From assembly GCA_003279005.1 (NCBI GenBank), contig QCBY01000001.1:62001-126000 (forward strand): a stretch of DNA of 64,000 bases. Reading direction: 5' to 3'. The position numbers were made by a program, and so were the translations under genes. Origin of the DNA: Prochlorococcus sp. AG-347-J22. GTDB taxonomy: Bacteria > Cyanobacteriota > Cyanobacteriia > PCC-6307 > Cyanobiaceae. Below, in pieces: positions 1 to 9,586 of the stretch (positions are counted from its first letter, which is position 1; each line of letters starts with the position of its first letter). The notes beneath the pieces are model-generated. The model saw nothing but the letters and a program-made list of their open reading frames with translations, made no database searches and was not told the DNA's origin.

Positions 1-507
1 ACCTCCTAACCAAAATCCACTTGTAAAATCAGCCCAACCTGCTCTTGTAAATAAATCTGCTGGAGGATTATTCACAGTAGCATCAGGAGGTTGGACATTA
101 GGAGATTTACCAGGGGCATTATAAAGAACCAGAAGCGCTGTTAAAATATGAACCGCTCCAATTGCTGCTAGTAAGCCTGCAGTTAATGCAAAGTCAGAGT
201 TTCTTAGAGGGCCAGTCATAGAGAATGGACCATATAAAAGATATCCAAATGCAGCCCCAGTTTCTAAGCCTCTAAAATTTGGTGAAATTCCTTCTCTATA
301 AAAAGGTAGATTGTTAATAAGAACTTTTGTAAAGTAACCGCTATTAACAGGGGTTGCAAGATTTCCAACACATGGATCTGAAACAGTTTTAACAGCCCAT
401 TGATCTGCAATACCAATATCATTTGGTTGAACAGAATTATCTACATATTTTTCATCAAATTTAATAGAACTTGTTGATTCTGAGAATGATTTTTGAAAGT
501 CGCTCAT
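1..507 (-). CDS. psaL: Photosystem I reaction centre subunit XI (partial, 3' end outside window)
   Basis: PsaL is the thylakoid membrane subunit that holds PSI trimers together. The 169 residues visible begin [10 protein letters not shown] and run into hydrophobic segments around residues 80-100 and 105-135. The stretch from NNLPFYREG to [14 protein letters not shown] is the conserved PsaL core with chlorophyll-binding residues. The last residues in the window read [10 protein letters not shown], so the C-terminal helix lies to the left. The gene begins 29 nt after psaI on the same strand, so the two are probably co-transcribed. The ATG at 505-507 is the natural start. The family is certain; only the end is missing. 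Confidence 0.96.
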   Translation of the reverse strand, partial: MSDFQKSFSESTSSIKFDEKYVDNSVQPNDIGIADQWAVKTVSDPCVGNLATPVNSGYFTKVLINNLPFYREGISPNFRGLETGAAFGYLLYGPFSMTGPLRNSDFALTAGLLAAIGAVHILTALLVLYNAPGKSPNVQPPDATVNNPPADLFTRAGWADFTSGFWLGG

Positions 508-536
508 GTTAAAATATAAGAGTAATGTGAATTAAA

Positions 537-650
537 TTAATCAGTAGCTGTAATAAATCTTCCAATTAATACAATAAAAACAGCTGGAGTTACTAAACCA
601 ATCAATGGGACAAATATTGATGGTAAGAACGTTGAAAAATCAGATGGCAT
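537..650 (-). CDS. psaI: Photosystem I subunit VIII, 37 aa
   Basis: PsaI is a single-helix PSI subunit next to PsaL, supporting PsaL binding and trimer formation. The 37-residue product begins MPSDFSTFLPSIFVPLIGL and has one membrane span, roughly residues 10-32. The frame stays open upstream to an ATG at 747-749, but the extra 33 residues are lysine-rich and unlike PsaI, whose family length is 35-40 residues. I therefore use the ATG at 648-650. It precedes psaL by 29 nt. The start codon sits 10 nt downstream of a hairpin in the leader. Confidence 0.9.
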   Translation of the reverse strand: MPSDFSTFLPSIFVPLIGLVTPAVFIVLIGRFITATD

Positions 651-659
651 AATCTTACT

Positions 660-689
660 AAGATATTTAAATACTTTAGTATTTATCTT
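660..689 (-). promoter_or_regulatory. Leader hairpin just upstream of psaI
   Basis: An imperfect inverted repeat lies immediately before the psaI start codon. The outer arms AAGATA (660-665) and TATCTT (684-689) pair, and the inner arms AATACT (670-675) and AGTATT (678-683) pair, separated by a four-base bulge. In the mRNA this would fold close to the ribosome binding region. AT-rich palindromes arise easily in this genome, so function is inference only. Confidence 0.35.
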
Positions 690-882
690 ACAAATAATGT
701 CACTTTTATCACTGGATGATATAAAAATTATTAACTTTTTAAATAACAAAATAATTTCTATGAGTTTTGATAAGAAATACTTTATAAAAACTATAAATAA
801 TAAAAACTTTGTATTTCGAGCGAAGAATCAAGTAATTTAAAAAGATTAACTATGTATTAAAAAATTTAAATTATTCATTAAT

Positions 883-916
883 AAAAACAAAAAAATCACC
901 ACAGATGTGGTGATTT
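883..916 (-). terminator. Rho-independent terminator of psaAB
   Basis: AAATCACCAC (893-902) and GTGGTGATTT (907-916) form a perfect 10-bp stem closed by a four-base loop. On the minus strand the stem is followed by a run of seven U residues (889-895 in complement). It lies 22 nt past the psaB stop and separates psaAB from psaI-psaL. An opposite T-run at 921-928 would also let it act on the plus strand. Confidence 0.85.
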
Positions 917-937
917 ATAGTTTTTTTTATTCAAAGT

Positions 938-3166
938 TTATCCAAACTTACCTGAAGTAGAAGCTATAACAAACGCTCCAAAAGTAAGGATGTTTCCAAT
1001 TGTAAAATGAGCTAAACCTACTAATCTTGCCTGAACAATTGAAAGGGCAACTGGCTTATCTCTCCAGCCTACAAGGTTTGCAATTGGAGTCCGTTGATGG
1101 GCCCAAACTAATGTCTCTATTAATTCTTGCCAGTAACCTCGCCATGATATTAAGAACATGAATCCTGTTGCCCATACTAAATGCCCAAACAAAAACATCC
1201 AAGCCCAAACAGAGAGTGAGTTCACACCAAATGGGTTATAACCATTAATTAGTTGAGCAGAATTCAACCAAAGATAATCTCTAAACCAACCCATTAGGTA
1301 TGTCCCAGACTCATTAAATTGAGCAACATTACCTTGCCAGATTGCCAAATGTTTCCAGTGCCAGTAAAAAGTTACCCATGCAATCAAGTTTAAAGCCCAG
1401 AACATAGCGAGATACATAGCGTCCCAAGATGAACTATCACAAGTACCTCCACGACCAGGACCATCACATGGGAATGCATATCCTAAATCCTTTTTATCAG
1501 GAATAAGTTTTGTTCCTCTAGCATCCAAAGCACCTTTAATAAGGATTAATGCAGTTGTATGAAGTCCAAGAGCAATTGCATGATGAACTAAGAAATCTGC
1601 AGGACCTATTGGTAAGAAAGAACTTAAAGCATCTTGTCTATTAATTAAATCCATCCAATAATGATTTCCTGGTAAAGAATTTGCTGCGATACTTGCAGAA
1701 CTTGTAGGATCGGATAATAAAGCATCAAAGCCGTACATCATTTTACCCTGAGCTGCTTGAACGAACTGAGCAAATACTGGTTCAATTAAAATTTGTTTTT
1801 CAGGATTACCAAAAGCTACAACTACGTCGTTATGAACATAAATACCTAAAGTGTGGAATCCTAGTAGCATAGTTACCCAACTTAAATGACTTATTAATGC
1901 CTCTTTAGTTCCTAAAACTCTAGCTAGAACATTATCCTTATTTAATTCAGGATCATAATCCCTTACAAAGAAAATTGCACCATGTGCAAAGGCACCAACC
2001 ATCAAAAACATAGCTATATATTGATGATGACTATAAAGCGCAGATTGCGTTGTGTAGTCTCTTGCAATAAAAGCATATGAAGGAAGAGCGCCCATATGTT
2101 GAGCTACCAGAGAAGTGGCAACCCCAAGAGATGCCAAAGCTAAACCTAACTGGAAGTGTAAAGAGTTATTTACTGTTTCATAAATTCCATCATGATTAAT
2201 TCCAAAACTGCCTTTATGAGGATCATTTGGATGCCTTGTGTTATGTGCCTCAGTAATTTCTTTTAAACTATGTCCAATTCCAAAAGTATTTCTATACATG
2301 TGTCCAGCAATTACAAATACAGTTCCTATTGCAATGTGGTGATGTGCTATGTCAGTTAACCATAATGCTTCACTTTGTGGATGTAGTCCTCCTAAGAATG
2401 TAAAAATAGCCGTGCCAGCTCCTTCTGCTGTTCCAAATACCTGTTCTAAAGAATCTGGATTTTGTGCATATGCACCCCAATTGAGGGTAAAAAATGGAGC
2501 TAATCCCGCAGGGTGAGGAAGAACAGTTAACCAATTATCCCAACCAACATGTTGTCCTCTTGATTCAGGGATAGCAACATGAACTAGATGTCCTGTCCAA
2601 GCAATACTACTAAAGCCAAATAAAACAGCTAAGTGATGATTCAACCTAGATTCTGCATTCTTAAACCATGCTAAAGAAGGTCTGAACTTTGGCTGCAGAT
2701 GTAGCCAACCAGCAAATAACGTCCAACAAGCCAAAATGCTCATGAAGATTGAAGCTTGGAAGAGTTGCTCATTGGTTCTCATTCCAATTGTGTACCACCA
2801 ATGGTATAAGCCTGAATAAGCTATATTTACTGGCCCACTAGCTCCTGCTTGTGTCATTGCCTCTGTTATACCGGATCCGAAATGAGGATCCCAAATAGCG
2901 TGCGCTATTGGACGAACATGAGTTGGATCAAGAACAAATTGTTCAAAATTACCTTGCCAAGCAATATGGAAAAGATTACCAGCTACCCAAAGAGCAATAA
3001 TTGCTAAATGTCCGAAATGTGTAGAAAATAACTTCTGGTAAAGCTTTTCTTCGGTCATTCCATCATGACTTTCAAAGTCATGAGCGGTAGCTATTCCGTA
3101 CCAAATTCTACGGGTTGTTGGGTCCTGAGCTAGACCCTGGTTAAATGATGGAAATTTTGTTGCCAT
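938..3166 (-). CDS. psaB: Photosystem I P700 chlorophyll a apoprotein A2
   Basis: PsaB forms the PSI core heterodimer with PsaA and carries half of P700, the electron transfer chlorophylls, a phylloquinone and half the ligands of the FX iron-sulfur cluster. The 742-residue product is of normal length with 11 predicted membrane helices. The FX motif [12 protein letters not shown] contains Cys567 and Cys576. Many paired histidines in helices, such as those near 177-178 and 275-277, are chlorophyll ligands. It follows psaA after 28 nt and ends before a strong terminator, so psaAB is a two-gene transcript. The start is the ATG of [10 protein letters not shown]. Confidence 0.99.
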   Translation of the reverse strand: MATKFPSFNQGLAQDPTTRRIWYGIATAHDFESHDGMTEEKLYQKLFSTHFGHLAIIALWVAGNLFHIAWQGNFEQFVLDPTHVRPIAHAIWDPHFGSGITEAMTQAGASGPVNIAYSGLYHWWYTIGMRTNEQLFQASIFMSILACWTLFAGWLHLQPKFRPSLAWFKNAESRLNHHLAVLFGFSSIAWTGHLVHVAIPESRGQHVGWDNWLTVLPHPAGLAPFFTLNWGAYAQNPDSLEQVFGTAEGAGTAIFTFLGGLHPQSEALWLTDIAHHHIAIGTVFVIAGHMYRNTFGIGHSLKEITEAHNTRHPNDPHKGSFGINHDGIYETVNNSLHFQLGLALASLGVATSLVAQHMGALPSYAFIARDYTTQSALYSHHQYIAMFLMVGAFAHGAIFFVRDYDPELNKDNVLARVLGTKEALISHLSWVTMLLGFHTLGIYVHNDVVVAFGNPEKQILIEPVFAQFVQAAQGKMMYGFDALLSDPTSSASIAANSLPGNHYWMDLINRQDALSSFLPIGPADFLVHHAIALGLHTTALILIKGALDARGTKLIPDKKDLGYAFPCDGPGRGGTCDSSSWDAMYLAMFWALNLIAWVTFYWHWKHLAIWQGNVAQFNESGTYLMGWFRDYLWLNSAQLINGYNPFGVNSLSVWAWMFLFGHLVWATGFMFLISWRGYWQELIETLVWAHQRTPIANLVGWRDKPVALSIVQARLVGLAHFTIGNILTFGAFVIASTSGKFG

Positions 3167-3194
3167 GGAATTAAAAAGGAGAAGTTCAGGTTAT

Positions 3195-5498
3195 TTAGCC
3201 AATCCCGAATAGGCGAGCATGGAAGAATGCCCAGGTAGTAGCTATACCACCTACTAAGAAGTGAGTCACACCAACAGCACGACCTTGTGTAATTGAAAGA
3301 GCTCTTGGTTGAATTGTTGGAGCAACTTTCAGTTTGTTGTGTGCCCAAACAATTGATTCAAATAGTTCTTGCCAATAACCTCTTCCACTGAATAGGAACA
3401 TTAAGCTAAATGCCCAAATGAAGTGTGCACCTAAGAACATCAAACCATACATACTTATTGCTTGACCGTAACTAGTTAAAACTTGGGCTGCTTGTGCCCA
3501 TAAGAAGTCTCTTAACCATCCATTGATAGTAATAGCACTTTGAGCAAAGTTGCCTCCTGTTAATCCCCACACATCACTTTGCATCTTCCAAGAAAAATGG
3601 AAAATAACAATTGATAGGCAGTTGTACATCCAGAAAAGTGCTAAGAAAACATGGTCCCAAGAAGAAACTTGACATGTCCCTCCTCTTCCAGGTCCATCAC
3701 ATGGAAATCTAAATCCTAATGATGCTTTGTCAGGAATTAATCTTGAATTTCTTGCATAAAGGACACCTTTAAGAAGGATCAAAAGTGTTACATGAATTTG
3801 GAATGCATGAATGTGATGAATCATCAAATCAGCAGTTCCTAGTGGAATTGGAGCGATAGCAACCTTACCACCCACTTCAACTAAACTACCGTTAAATACT
3901 TCACTTATGGCTTTATGAGGTAAAGCTTCTGCTGTACCTGCCAATAGAGATGTTCCGACAGCTGAAGCTTGAACGTTTTGAACCCATTGAGCAAATATTG
4001 GTTGAAGTTGGATTGCAGAATCACTAAACATATCTTGGGGTCTTCCTAAGGCTCTCATTGTGTCGTTATGAATGTAGAGTCCAAAACTATGGAAACCTAA
4101 CCACATGCACACCCAATTTAAATGACTAATTAACGCATCTCTAGCTTTTAGAATCCTGTCTAATACATTATCAATGTGTTTAGCTGGATCATAATCTCTT
4201 ACCATTGCAATTCCAGCATGAGCGCCTGCTCCCACTATAAATAATCCACCAATCCACATATGATGTGTAAATAAACCAAGAACTGTCATGTAATCAGTCG
4301 CGATGTATGGATATGGAGGCATCGCATACATATGGTGAGAGATCAAAATACTAAGAGAACCAAGCATCGCTAAATTTACAGAAAGCTGTGCATGTCTACT
4401 TTCAGCCATAAATTCAAAAAGTCCTTGATGACCTTTTGGAGCAGGAAATAAAATTGGATCTCCTTGATGTGCCTCTAAAATCTCTTTCATACTATGCCCA
4501 ATACCATAGTTAGTTCTATACATATGACCGCCAATTATCGCAATTACTCCAAAAGCTAAATGATGATGAGAAACATCAGTCATCCATAAACTACCAGTAA
4601 CAGGATTCAACCCACCTTTAAAAGTTAAGAAATCAGAAAAAGCAAGCCAATTTAAACTGAAGAAATTTCCTGTACCACTTGCTAATCCTGGAAAAATTTG
4701 ACCAATAATTTGTGGATCACACAACTGATGCGGCATGGGCATATCAGAAATTGAAGCAATTTCTTTACCATTAATAATAAGAGGTGAACCTGAATCGATT
4801 GCATCTAAAATGGCTGCTGTTGGAGCACCAATATGAATACAATGGCCGGCCCAAGCTAGTGATCCGAGACCAACCAAACCAGCTATATGATGATTTAGCA
4901 TTGATTCTATATCCTGAAACCATTCCATTTTTGGAGCGGCTTTATGATAATGGAAGATTCCTGCATGAAGCATAAGAGCAGCCATAACAACTGCTCCTAT
5001 AGCTAATGCCATTAATTCACTTTCATTTGTAATTCCCCAAGCTCGCCACATATGGAATATTCCAGAACTTATTTGTATACCGTTATAATTTGCACCCAAA
5101 TCACCATTCAACATTTCCTGACCAACAACTGCCCAAACCTGTTGAGCACCTGGTTTTACATGGGTAGGATCAGCCAACCATCCTGAATAATTTGAAAATC
5201 TTGCGCCATGGAAAAAAGCAGCACTCATCCAAATAAATATGACAGCAAGATGTCCAAAATGTGCTGAGAAAATTTTTCTCGTTGCTTCTTCTGCATCTCC
5301 AGTATGAACATCAAAATCGTGTGCATCTGCATGCAAATTCCAAATCCACGTAGTGGTTTTTGGACCTTTAGACAATTTACTTGACCAGAAACCTGGTTTG
5401 TCTAATTTGGCGAAGTCAATTGGTCTGGGATCAGCCTTTACCGGCGATTCCAAAATCTTCTTGTCTTTTTCTCCACTTTCTGGTGGGCTGATGGTCAT
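3195..5498 (-). CDS. psaA: Photosystem I P700 chlorophyll a apoprotein A1
   Basis: PsaA is the other core subunit of PSI, binding the P700 special-pair partner, A0/A1 cofactors, antenna chlorophylls and half of the FX cluster. The product has 767 residues with 11 membrane helices. The FX loop [12 protein letters not shown] places Cys600 and Cys609. The N-terminus [10 protein letters not shown] is hydrophilic and stromal. A good ribosome binding site, AGAGGTG (5504-5510 in complement), sits six bases before the ATG. It is first in the psaAB unit, with a 341-nt non-coding region upstream that must hold its promoter. Confidence 0.99.
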   Translation of the reverse strand: MTISPPESGEKDKKILESPVKADPRPIDFAKLDKPGFWSSKLSKGPKTTTWIWNLHADAHDFDVHTGDAEEATRKIFSAHFGHLAVIFIWMSAAFFHGARFSNYSGWLADPTHVKPGAQQVWAVVGQEMLNGDLGANYNGIQISSGIFHMWRAWGITNESELMALAIGAVVMAALMLHAGIFHYHKAAPKMEWFQDIESMLNHHIAGLVGLGSLAWAGHCIHIGAPTAAILDAIDSGSPLIINGKEIASISDMPMPHQLCDPQIIGQIFPGLASGTGNFFSLNWLAFSDFLTFKGGLNPVTGSLWMTDVSHHHLAFGVIAIIGGHMYRTNYGIGHSMKEILEAHQGDPILFPAPKGHQGLFEFMAESRHAQLSVNLAMLGSLSILISHHMYAMPPYPYIATDYMTVLGLFTHHMWIGGLFIVGAGAHAGIAMVRDYDPAKHIDNVLDRILKARDALISHLNWVCMWLGFHSFGLYIHNDTMRALGRPQDMFSDSAIQLQPIFAQWVQNVQASAVGTSLLAGTAEALPHKAISEVFNGSLVEVGGKVAIAPIPLGTADLMIHHIHAFQIHVTLLILLKGVLYARNSRLIPDKASLGFRFPCDGPGRGGTCQVSSWDHVFLALFWMYNCLSIVIFHFSWKMQSDVWGLTGGNFAQSAITINGWLRDFLWAQAAQVLTSYGQAISMYGLMFLGAHFIWAFSLMFLFSGRGYWQELFESIVWAHNKLKVAPTIQPRALSITQGRAVGVTHFLVGGIATTWAFFHARLFGIG

Positions 5499-5545
5499 CT
5501 AGCACCTCTAAAGTAATAAGTCTTTAAGCAGATTTATCAATCCCC

Positions 5546-5573
5546 AAAGTCTATTTTATTAATATTAGACTTT
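5546..5573 (-). promoter_or_regulatory. Inverted repeat in psaA 5' untranslated region
   Basis: AAAGTCTA (5546-5553) and TAGACTTT (5566-5573) form an 8-bp stem around a 12-base AT loop. It lies 48-75 nt upstream of psaA and would fold in the leader of the transcript. The position suggests mRNA stability or translation control; this is inferred from position only. Confidence 0.4.
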
Positions 5574-5648
5574 TTGGAAACTAAGCAATCAAAACTTAAG
5601 ATTTGCGTTACCAAAAATAATAAATGAAGGATTCTTTGATCATGCTAC

Positions 5649-5680
5649 AAAGTAACAAATGTTTCACTGTTTGTTACTTT
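5649..5680 (-). promoter_or_regulatory. Perfect 11-bp inverted repeat upstream of psaA
   Basis: AAAGTAACAAA (5649-5659) and TTTGTTACTTT (5670-5680) are perfect complements around a 10-base spacer. It lies 150-180 nt upstream of psaA. The GTTAC core resembles part of the direct-repeat HLR1 element bound by RpaB, but here it is inverted and not in HLR1 spacing. It may be a binding site for a dimeric regulator or a leader hairpin. Confidence 0.45.
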
Positions 5681-5839
5681 TGGGTATTTCTGTTAAATCT
5701 ATTAATATAACAGGGTTTTGAGTATATGTACTCATTAACTAGCAATAAATCTTTAAATTTTTTTTATATTTCAATTCTAAATTTTTTAATTACTACTACA
5801 AGATATAGTTTTAAATTAATATAAATAGAAATTCTTAAA

Positions 5840-7654
5840 TTGAAAGGGATCGCAATAGGTTTTTCTGACACTTCAAAAGAGATTTTAAAAAGACTTAAAA
5901 AAACAGAATTTATTAATGAGATTTATATAGGAAGCTCATCCCAGAAAAATAAAAATATAAAAGAAGCAATTGAGGTATCGAAACCTAAACAAATTCTCAA
6001 AGAAAAGTGGAATAAATTGGATTTAATTATATTTGTAGGCTCAGTAGGTGCAACAATTAGAATTATTAATTCTTTTTTATCTTCCAAAGATAAGGATCCT
6101 GGAGTAATTGTTATTGATAAAAAGGGATTTAAAATTATCCCTCTTATTGGTTCACATCAATCAAACGTTCAAAATATTGCATTTCAAATATGTAATTTAC
6201 TGGGAGGGGAAATAATAGAAACTAACAATTCAGTTGATGAGAATTTTCTAAATATTGATTCATTTGGGAATCAATGGGGGTGGAAAAGATCTGGAGATGT
6301 AAAAGATTGGTCAAAACTAGTAATAGATCAAGCGAATTATAAAAAGATTTTTTGTAGCCAATTGTCAGGCAACGACTTATGGAAAAATTCTGAAGCAGGA
6401 ACTAATATAAATCAATTATCAAATGAAAATGATAAGAATGTGGAATCAATTTTTCACATAAGTATATTTAGTTATCATAAAAATACTTGGCATCCCCCCA
6501 CTTTATGGATCGGTTTGGGTTGTGAAAGAAATACTAGTAAAGAATTAATTGAAAATTCTTTACAAAATTTTTTGGCAAATAATAACTTATCGCCATTATC
6601 AATTGCAGGTTTTGCAAGTGTTGATTTAAAAAGAGATGAAAAAGCAATTTTGGAGATCTCAAAGAAAAATAATTGGCCTGTTAAATTTTTTACATCTAAG
6701 GAGCTTTCAAAAATCAATACCCCAAACCCATCGAATATAGTTCTTGATGAAATTGGTACCCCTTCAGTTGCTGAGGCAGCATGCATTCTGGCTGCTGGAG
6801 ATGGTTCCAAACTATTGCATGAAAAAAAGATTTTTAAAAGTCTCAAGTCTTCAAGTATTGCATCTGGTGCGGTAACTATGGCAATAGCTCAATCTAAAAA
6901 ACAATATTCCCCATCAAAAGGCGAAATTCATATTGTAGGTAGTGGGCCGGGAGATATTTCCTACCTAACAAATGATGCGAGAAAAGCTTTATCAAAATGT
7001 TCTATTTGGATTGGATATAAAATGTATTTGGATCTAATAAAATCACTTAAAAGGAACGATCAAGTTCTTATTGAAAGTAAACTTACTGAAGAAAGAGAGA
7101 GATGTGAGAGAGCAATAGAACTTGCTGAAGAAGGAATAAAAGTAGCAATAATATCTTCTGGCGATTCAGGGCTTTATGGTATGGCAGGTCTACTTTTGGA
7201 ATTAATTCAAAGAATTAATAAAAAATATAGGCCTTCATTTGAAGTACATCCAGGAATAAGTAGCATGCAGTTGGCTGCCTCCCTTGGTGGCGCTCCCTTA
7301 ATGAATGACTTCTGTTCAATAAGTTTGAGTGATAAATTAACTTCTTGGGAATCTATAGAAAAAAAGATTGCTGGAGCTTTATTGGGCGACTTTGTAATTG
7401 CCATTTTCAATCCAAAATCACTTGAAAGAAATTGGCAATTAAAAAGAACCATAGAATTATGCTTAGGGTATAGACCAGGAAATACCCCAGTCTTAGTTGG
7501 AAGACAAGTAGGCCGAAAAGATCAATCCCTGAACTTTTTTAATTTAGATAGCATCCCTTTAAAAAATATTGATATGCTATCAATTATTATTATTGGCAAT
7601 TCAAAAACAACTTTAGTTGATGAAATATTTTTAACTCCAAGAGGATATTTATGA
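5840..7654 (+). CDS. cobJ: CbiG-CobJ fusion, precorrin-3B C17-methyltransferase (cobalamin pathway)
   Basis: This enzyme acts at the ring-contraction stage of corrin synthesis, methylating C17 with S-adenosylmethionine. The 604-residue product has two parts. Residues 1-350 resemble CbiG, including the core near WIGLGCER (223-230) and the GTPSVAEAACILAAG region near 307-320. Residues 361-604 are a tetrapyrrole methylase starting GEIHIVGSGPGD, the glycine-rich SAM-binding loop, with a second conserved segment around SSGDSGLYGMAG. CbiG in other bacteria opens the lactone after methylation, so fusion to CobJ is coherent. The start is TTG. It stands alone, 101 nt before the HAD gene. Prochlorococcus makes pseudocobalamin, consistent with a retained pathway. 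Confidence 0.9.
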   Translation: MKGIAIGFSDTSKEILKRLKKTEFINEIYIGSSSQKNKNIKEAIEVSKPKQILKEKWNKLDLIIFVGSVGATIRIINSFLSSKDKDPGVIVIDKKGFKIIPLIGSHQSNVQNIAFQICNLLGGEIIETNNSVDENFLNIDSFGNQWGWKRSGDVKDWSKLVIDQANYKKIFCSQLSGNDLWKNSEAGTNINQLSNENDKNVESIFHISIFSYHKNTWHPPTLWIGLGCERNTSKELIENSLQNFLANNNLSPLSIAGFASVDLKRDEKAILEISKKNNWPVKFFTSKELSKINTPNPSNIVLDEIGTPSVAEAACILAAGDGSKLLHEKKIFKSLKSSSIASGAVTMAIAQSKKQYSPSKGEIHIVGSGPGDISYLTNDARKALSKCSIWIGYKMYLDLIKSLKRNDQVLIESKLTEERERCERAIELAEEGIKVAIISSGDSGLYGMAGLLLELIQRINKKYRPSFEVHPGISSMQLAASLGGAPLMNDFCSISLSDKLTSWESIEKKIAGALLGDFVIAIFNPKSLERNWQLKRTIELCLGYRPGNTPVLVGRQVGRKDQSLNFFNLDSIPLKNIDMLSIIIIGNSKTTLVDEIFLTPRGYL

Positions 7655-7755
7655 AGTCAAAAAATAAATCAAAATAATCAAGAACAAATATTTTTGTTTT
7701 TGCTTTTTTTGTTAGAGAATATTAGTCTTTAATAAAAAGTATTGAGATTAATCCT

Positions 7756-8544
7756 TTGAATAACAATGGCGTAATTTTATTTGATATAGATGGGGTTATA
7801 CGAAGCGTAGAAAATAGTTATAGACTTTCTCTTAAAAAAACAGTTTTTAAATTTTGTGGCTGGGATCCTAGTTATCAAGATATCGATAAGGCTAAAAATG
7901 AAGGCGTATGGAATAATGATTGGGATTTAAGTTTAGAATTAATCAAAAGATATATAAAAAAGAAAAATTTGAATATTAATGCTCCCTCAAGAAGAAATAT
8001 AATTGAATGTTTTGAGAGTTTTTATTTTGGGGGAAATCCTAATGCGGATAGTAAAGATTGGGTAGGATTTATAAATAATGAGGAATTACTAGTAGAAAGG
8101 GAGTTTTTTGATTCATTAGACTCAAATGGAATTATTTGGGGTTTTGTAAGTGGGGCTGAATCTGCTTCAGCAAAATATGTTTTAGAAAAAAGGCTTAAAT
8201 TGAAATTTCCTCCTTTGATAGCTATGGAAGATGCCCCTGGCAAACCAGACCCAAAAGGTTTTATTTACTTAGCCAAAAAGTTATCCAAAGATAACCTTGG
8301 CTCTTCAAATATACCAATTGCTTATGTTGGCGATACTATCGCTGATGTTCAGACAGTTTTAAATGCAAGAAAAAAAATTCCAAGTCAAAAGTTTATAAGC
8401 ATAGGCATAGCTCCACCTCATCTTCACTTAGAAGCTCGCAAAAATGAACGTAATTTATATGAATCCAAACTTAAAGAAGTAGGAGCTGATTTGATTCTGA
8501 ATTCAATAAATGATCTTATTAGTATTAACCTTGAATTCTTATAA
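7756..8544 (+). CDS. HAD-superfamily (subfamily IA) hydrolase, cyanobacterial type
   Basis: A 262-residue haloacid-dehalogenase-type phosphatase. Motif I is FDIDGVI near residue 9, with both aspartates. Motif II is the serine in FVSGAES near 136. Motif III is the lysine in KPDPKGF, and motif IV is YVGDTIADVQT with the metal-binding aspartates. An insert between motifs I and II is the cap domain. The family matches a conserved cyanobacterial HAD group of unknown substrate (I recall it as HAD-SF-IA-hyp1). The start is TTG, with no better ATG upstream of motif I. It follows cobJ on the same strand, but no pathway link is evident. Confidence 0.8.
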   Translation: MNNNGVILFDIDGVIRSVENSYRLSLKKTVFKFCGWDPSYQDIDKAKNEGVWNNDWDLSLELIKRYIKKKNLNINAPSRRNIIECFESFYFGGNPNADSKDWVGFINNEELLVEREFFDSLDSNGIIWGFVSGAESASAKYVLEKRLKLKFPPLIAMEDAPGKPDPKGFIYLAKKLSKDNLGSSNIPIAYVGDTIADVQTVLNARKKIPSQKFISIGIAPPHLHLEARKNERNLYESKLKEVGADLILNSINDLISINLEFL

Positions 8545-8668
8545 AAACCCCCAAAAGACAGAATATTTTTTGTAAAACCAATCACTTTCTCCGAATTATC
8601 TAATGAATAATCTGTTGAAGATATTTTTAGAAGCACTCAAGGTAAAAGTATCATTTTTTAAATTAGCG

Positions 8669-9328
8669 TTAGGTTGAAGGCAAGCGTTTATGTCTTTCGC
8701 ATACCTTAAGAGCTGCAAGACAAATGCTTAGCCATACAAAACCTACTGAAGCGCCAGCAAGAATATCACTTGGCCAATGAGCTCTGCAGTAAAGAGCGCT
8801 CAACCATATAAGAGAAACCCATAAGCTAGAGAGCACAAACAATGGGAGTCGTAATCTCGGGTAGTGAGCTACCAAAAGGGTGCAACTCATGAAATAAAAA
8901 ACCATAGATCCAGCAGCATGGCCACTTGGGAAACTTGCACCGCTAAGTAGCAAAGAAGAATTATCTGGACGGGGTCGATCAAACCAAGGTTTCAAAATGC
9001 GATCTATGATTCCTAGAATGCCTGCTGTACCAAAAAACAAACACAAGAAATCTGCCCAAAAGCGCTTGAGAATGAAATAAAACAATAAGGAAATTACCAA
9101 TACACCTGTAAATAAAGTCCCGCTCAGTTGATATATGATAGCTAAGGGAGGTCCAAAGGAATCAGGCATCCAACGACGAATATTCTCCAGAAGAAGATAG
9201 TCAAGTGAATCAGAATGAGGAATTGCCAGGTTTGGTCCGGACCAAACCAAGATGATAAGTATTGTAAATATAAAAATTATCCTGAAAAAGCCGAGAGCTT
9301 TAACCCACGCAAGAAGCAAGCCAGTCAT
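8669..9328 (-). CDS. PAP2-family membrane phosphatase, compositionally atypical
   Basis: A 219-residue integral membrane protein of the type 2 phosphatidic acid phosphatase family, acting on lipid phosphates or polyprenyl diphosphates at the membrane. Several membrane spans alternate with the motifs. Motif C1 is KPWFDRPRP, C2 is PSGH, and C3 reads SALYCRAHWPSD. In C3 the usual arginine after the first serine is alanine, while an arginine occurs four residues later; the histidine and aspartate are kept. Base composition is odd: 8701-8880 is about 45% GC, against about 30% in nearby genes. It lies beside tRNA-Ser, so gain by transfer is possible. Substrate unknown. Confidence 0.82.
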   Translation of the reverse strand: MTGLLLAWVKALGFFRIIFIFTILIILVWSGPNLAIPHSDSLDYLLLENIRRWMPDSFGPPLAIIYQLSGTLFTGVLVISLLFYFILKRFWADFLCLFFGTAGILGIIDRILKPWFDRPRPDNSSLLLSGASFPSGHAAGSMVFYFMSCTLLVAHYPRLRLPLFVLSSLWVSLIWLSALYCRAHWPSDILAGASVGFVWLSICLAALKVCERHKRLPST

Positions 9329-9436
9329 AAAAATAGAGTAATCTTTTTCATCTAAATTAAGTATGAAAAATAAGTGTGAAATTGAATATACGCAAAGTAT
9401 TCATGTTAGTTTGAGATAAACTTTATAAATTCAAAA

Positions 9437-9525
9437 CGGAGAGGGAGGGATTCGAACCCTCGACAAAAGTTACCTCCTGTAACTCCTTAGCAGGGAGCCG
9501 CTTTCAACCACTCAGCCACCTCTCC
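9437..9525 (-). tRNA. tRNA-Ser (GCU anticodon)
   Basis: The minus strand folds into a class II tRNA. The acceptor arms GGAGAGG and CCTCTCC are perfectly paired, the T arm reads GGTTCGAATCC, a long variable arm is present as expected for serine tRNA, and the anticodon loop CTGCTAA gives GCU. The discriminator base is G at 9437 and no CCA is encoded. It reads AGC and AGU codons. Confidence 0.96.
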
Positions 9526-9586
9526 AGTTCTTATAGATTATCAATCTTTTGGCAAACATTCAAAATTATTTATTCAATCGAAATGT

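Larger units (their letters stand above)
5499..5839. other. Divergent non-coding region between psaA and cbiG-cobJ
   Basis: This 341-base AT-rich spacer holds the psaA ribosome binding site (5504-5510), two inverted repeats (5546-5573 and 5649-5680) and, on the right, AT-rich sequence with TATAAA-like hexamers before the TTG start at 5840. No open frame or RNA gene is recognisable. It should contain the psaA promoter on the minus strand and the cobJ promoter on the plus strand. Confidence 0.6.

Noticed and set aside
651-749. 33-residue N-terminal extension of psaI
   Set aside because: PsaI is normally 35-40 residues; the extra part is lysine-rich and would break the topology.
6475-6846. Open frame antisense to cobJ (123 codons)
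   Set aside because: It lies fully within a well-supported gene and has no recognisable motif or ribosome site; the same applies to other antisense frames over rpsE, rplE, ppc and cmk.
8640-9437. Integration site duplicate of the tRNA-Ser 3' end around the PAP2 gene
   Set aside because: I found no copy of the tRNA 3' sequence on the far side of the gene, so no att repeats support integration.
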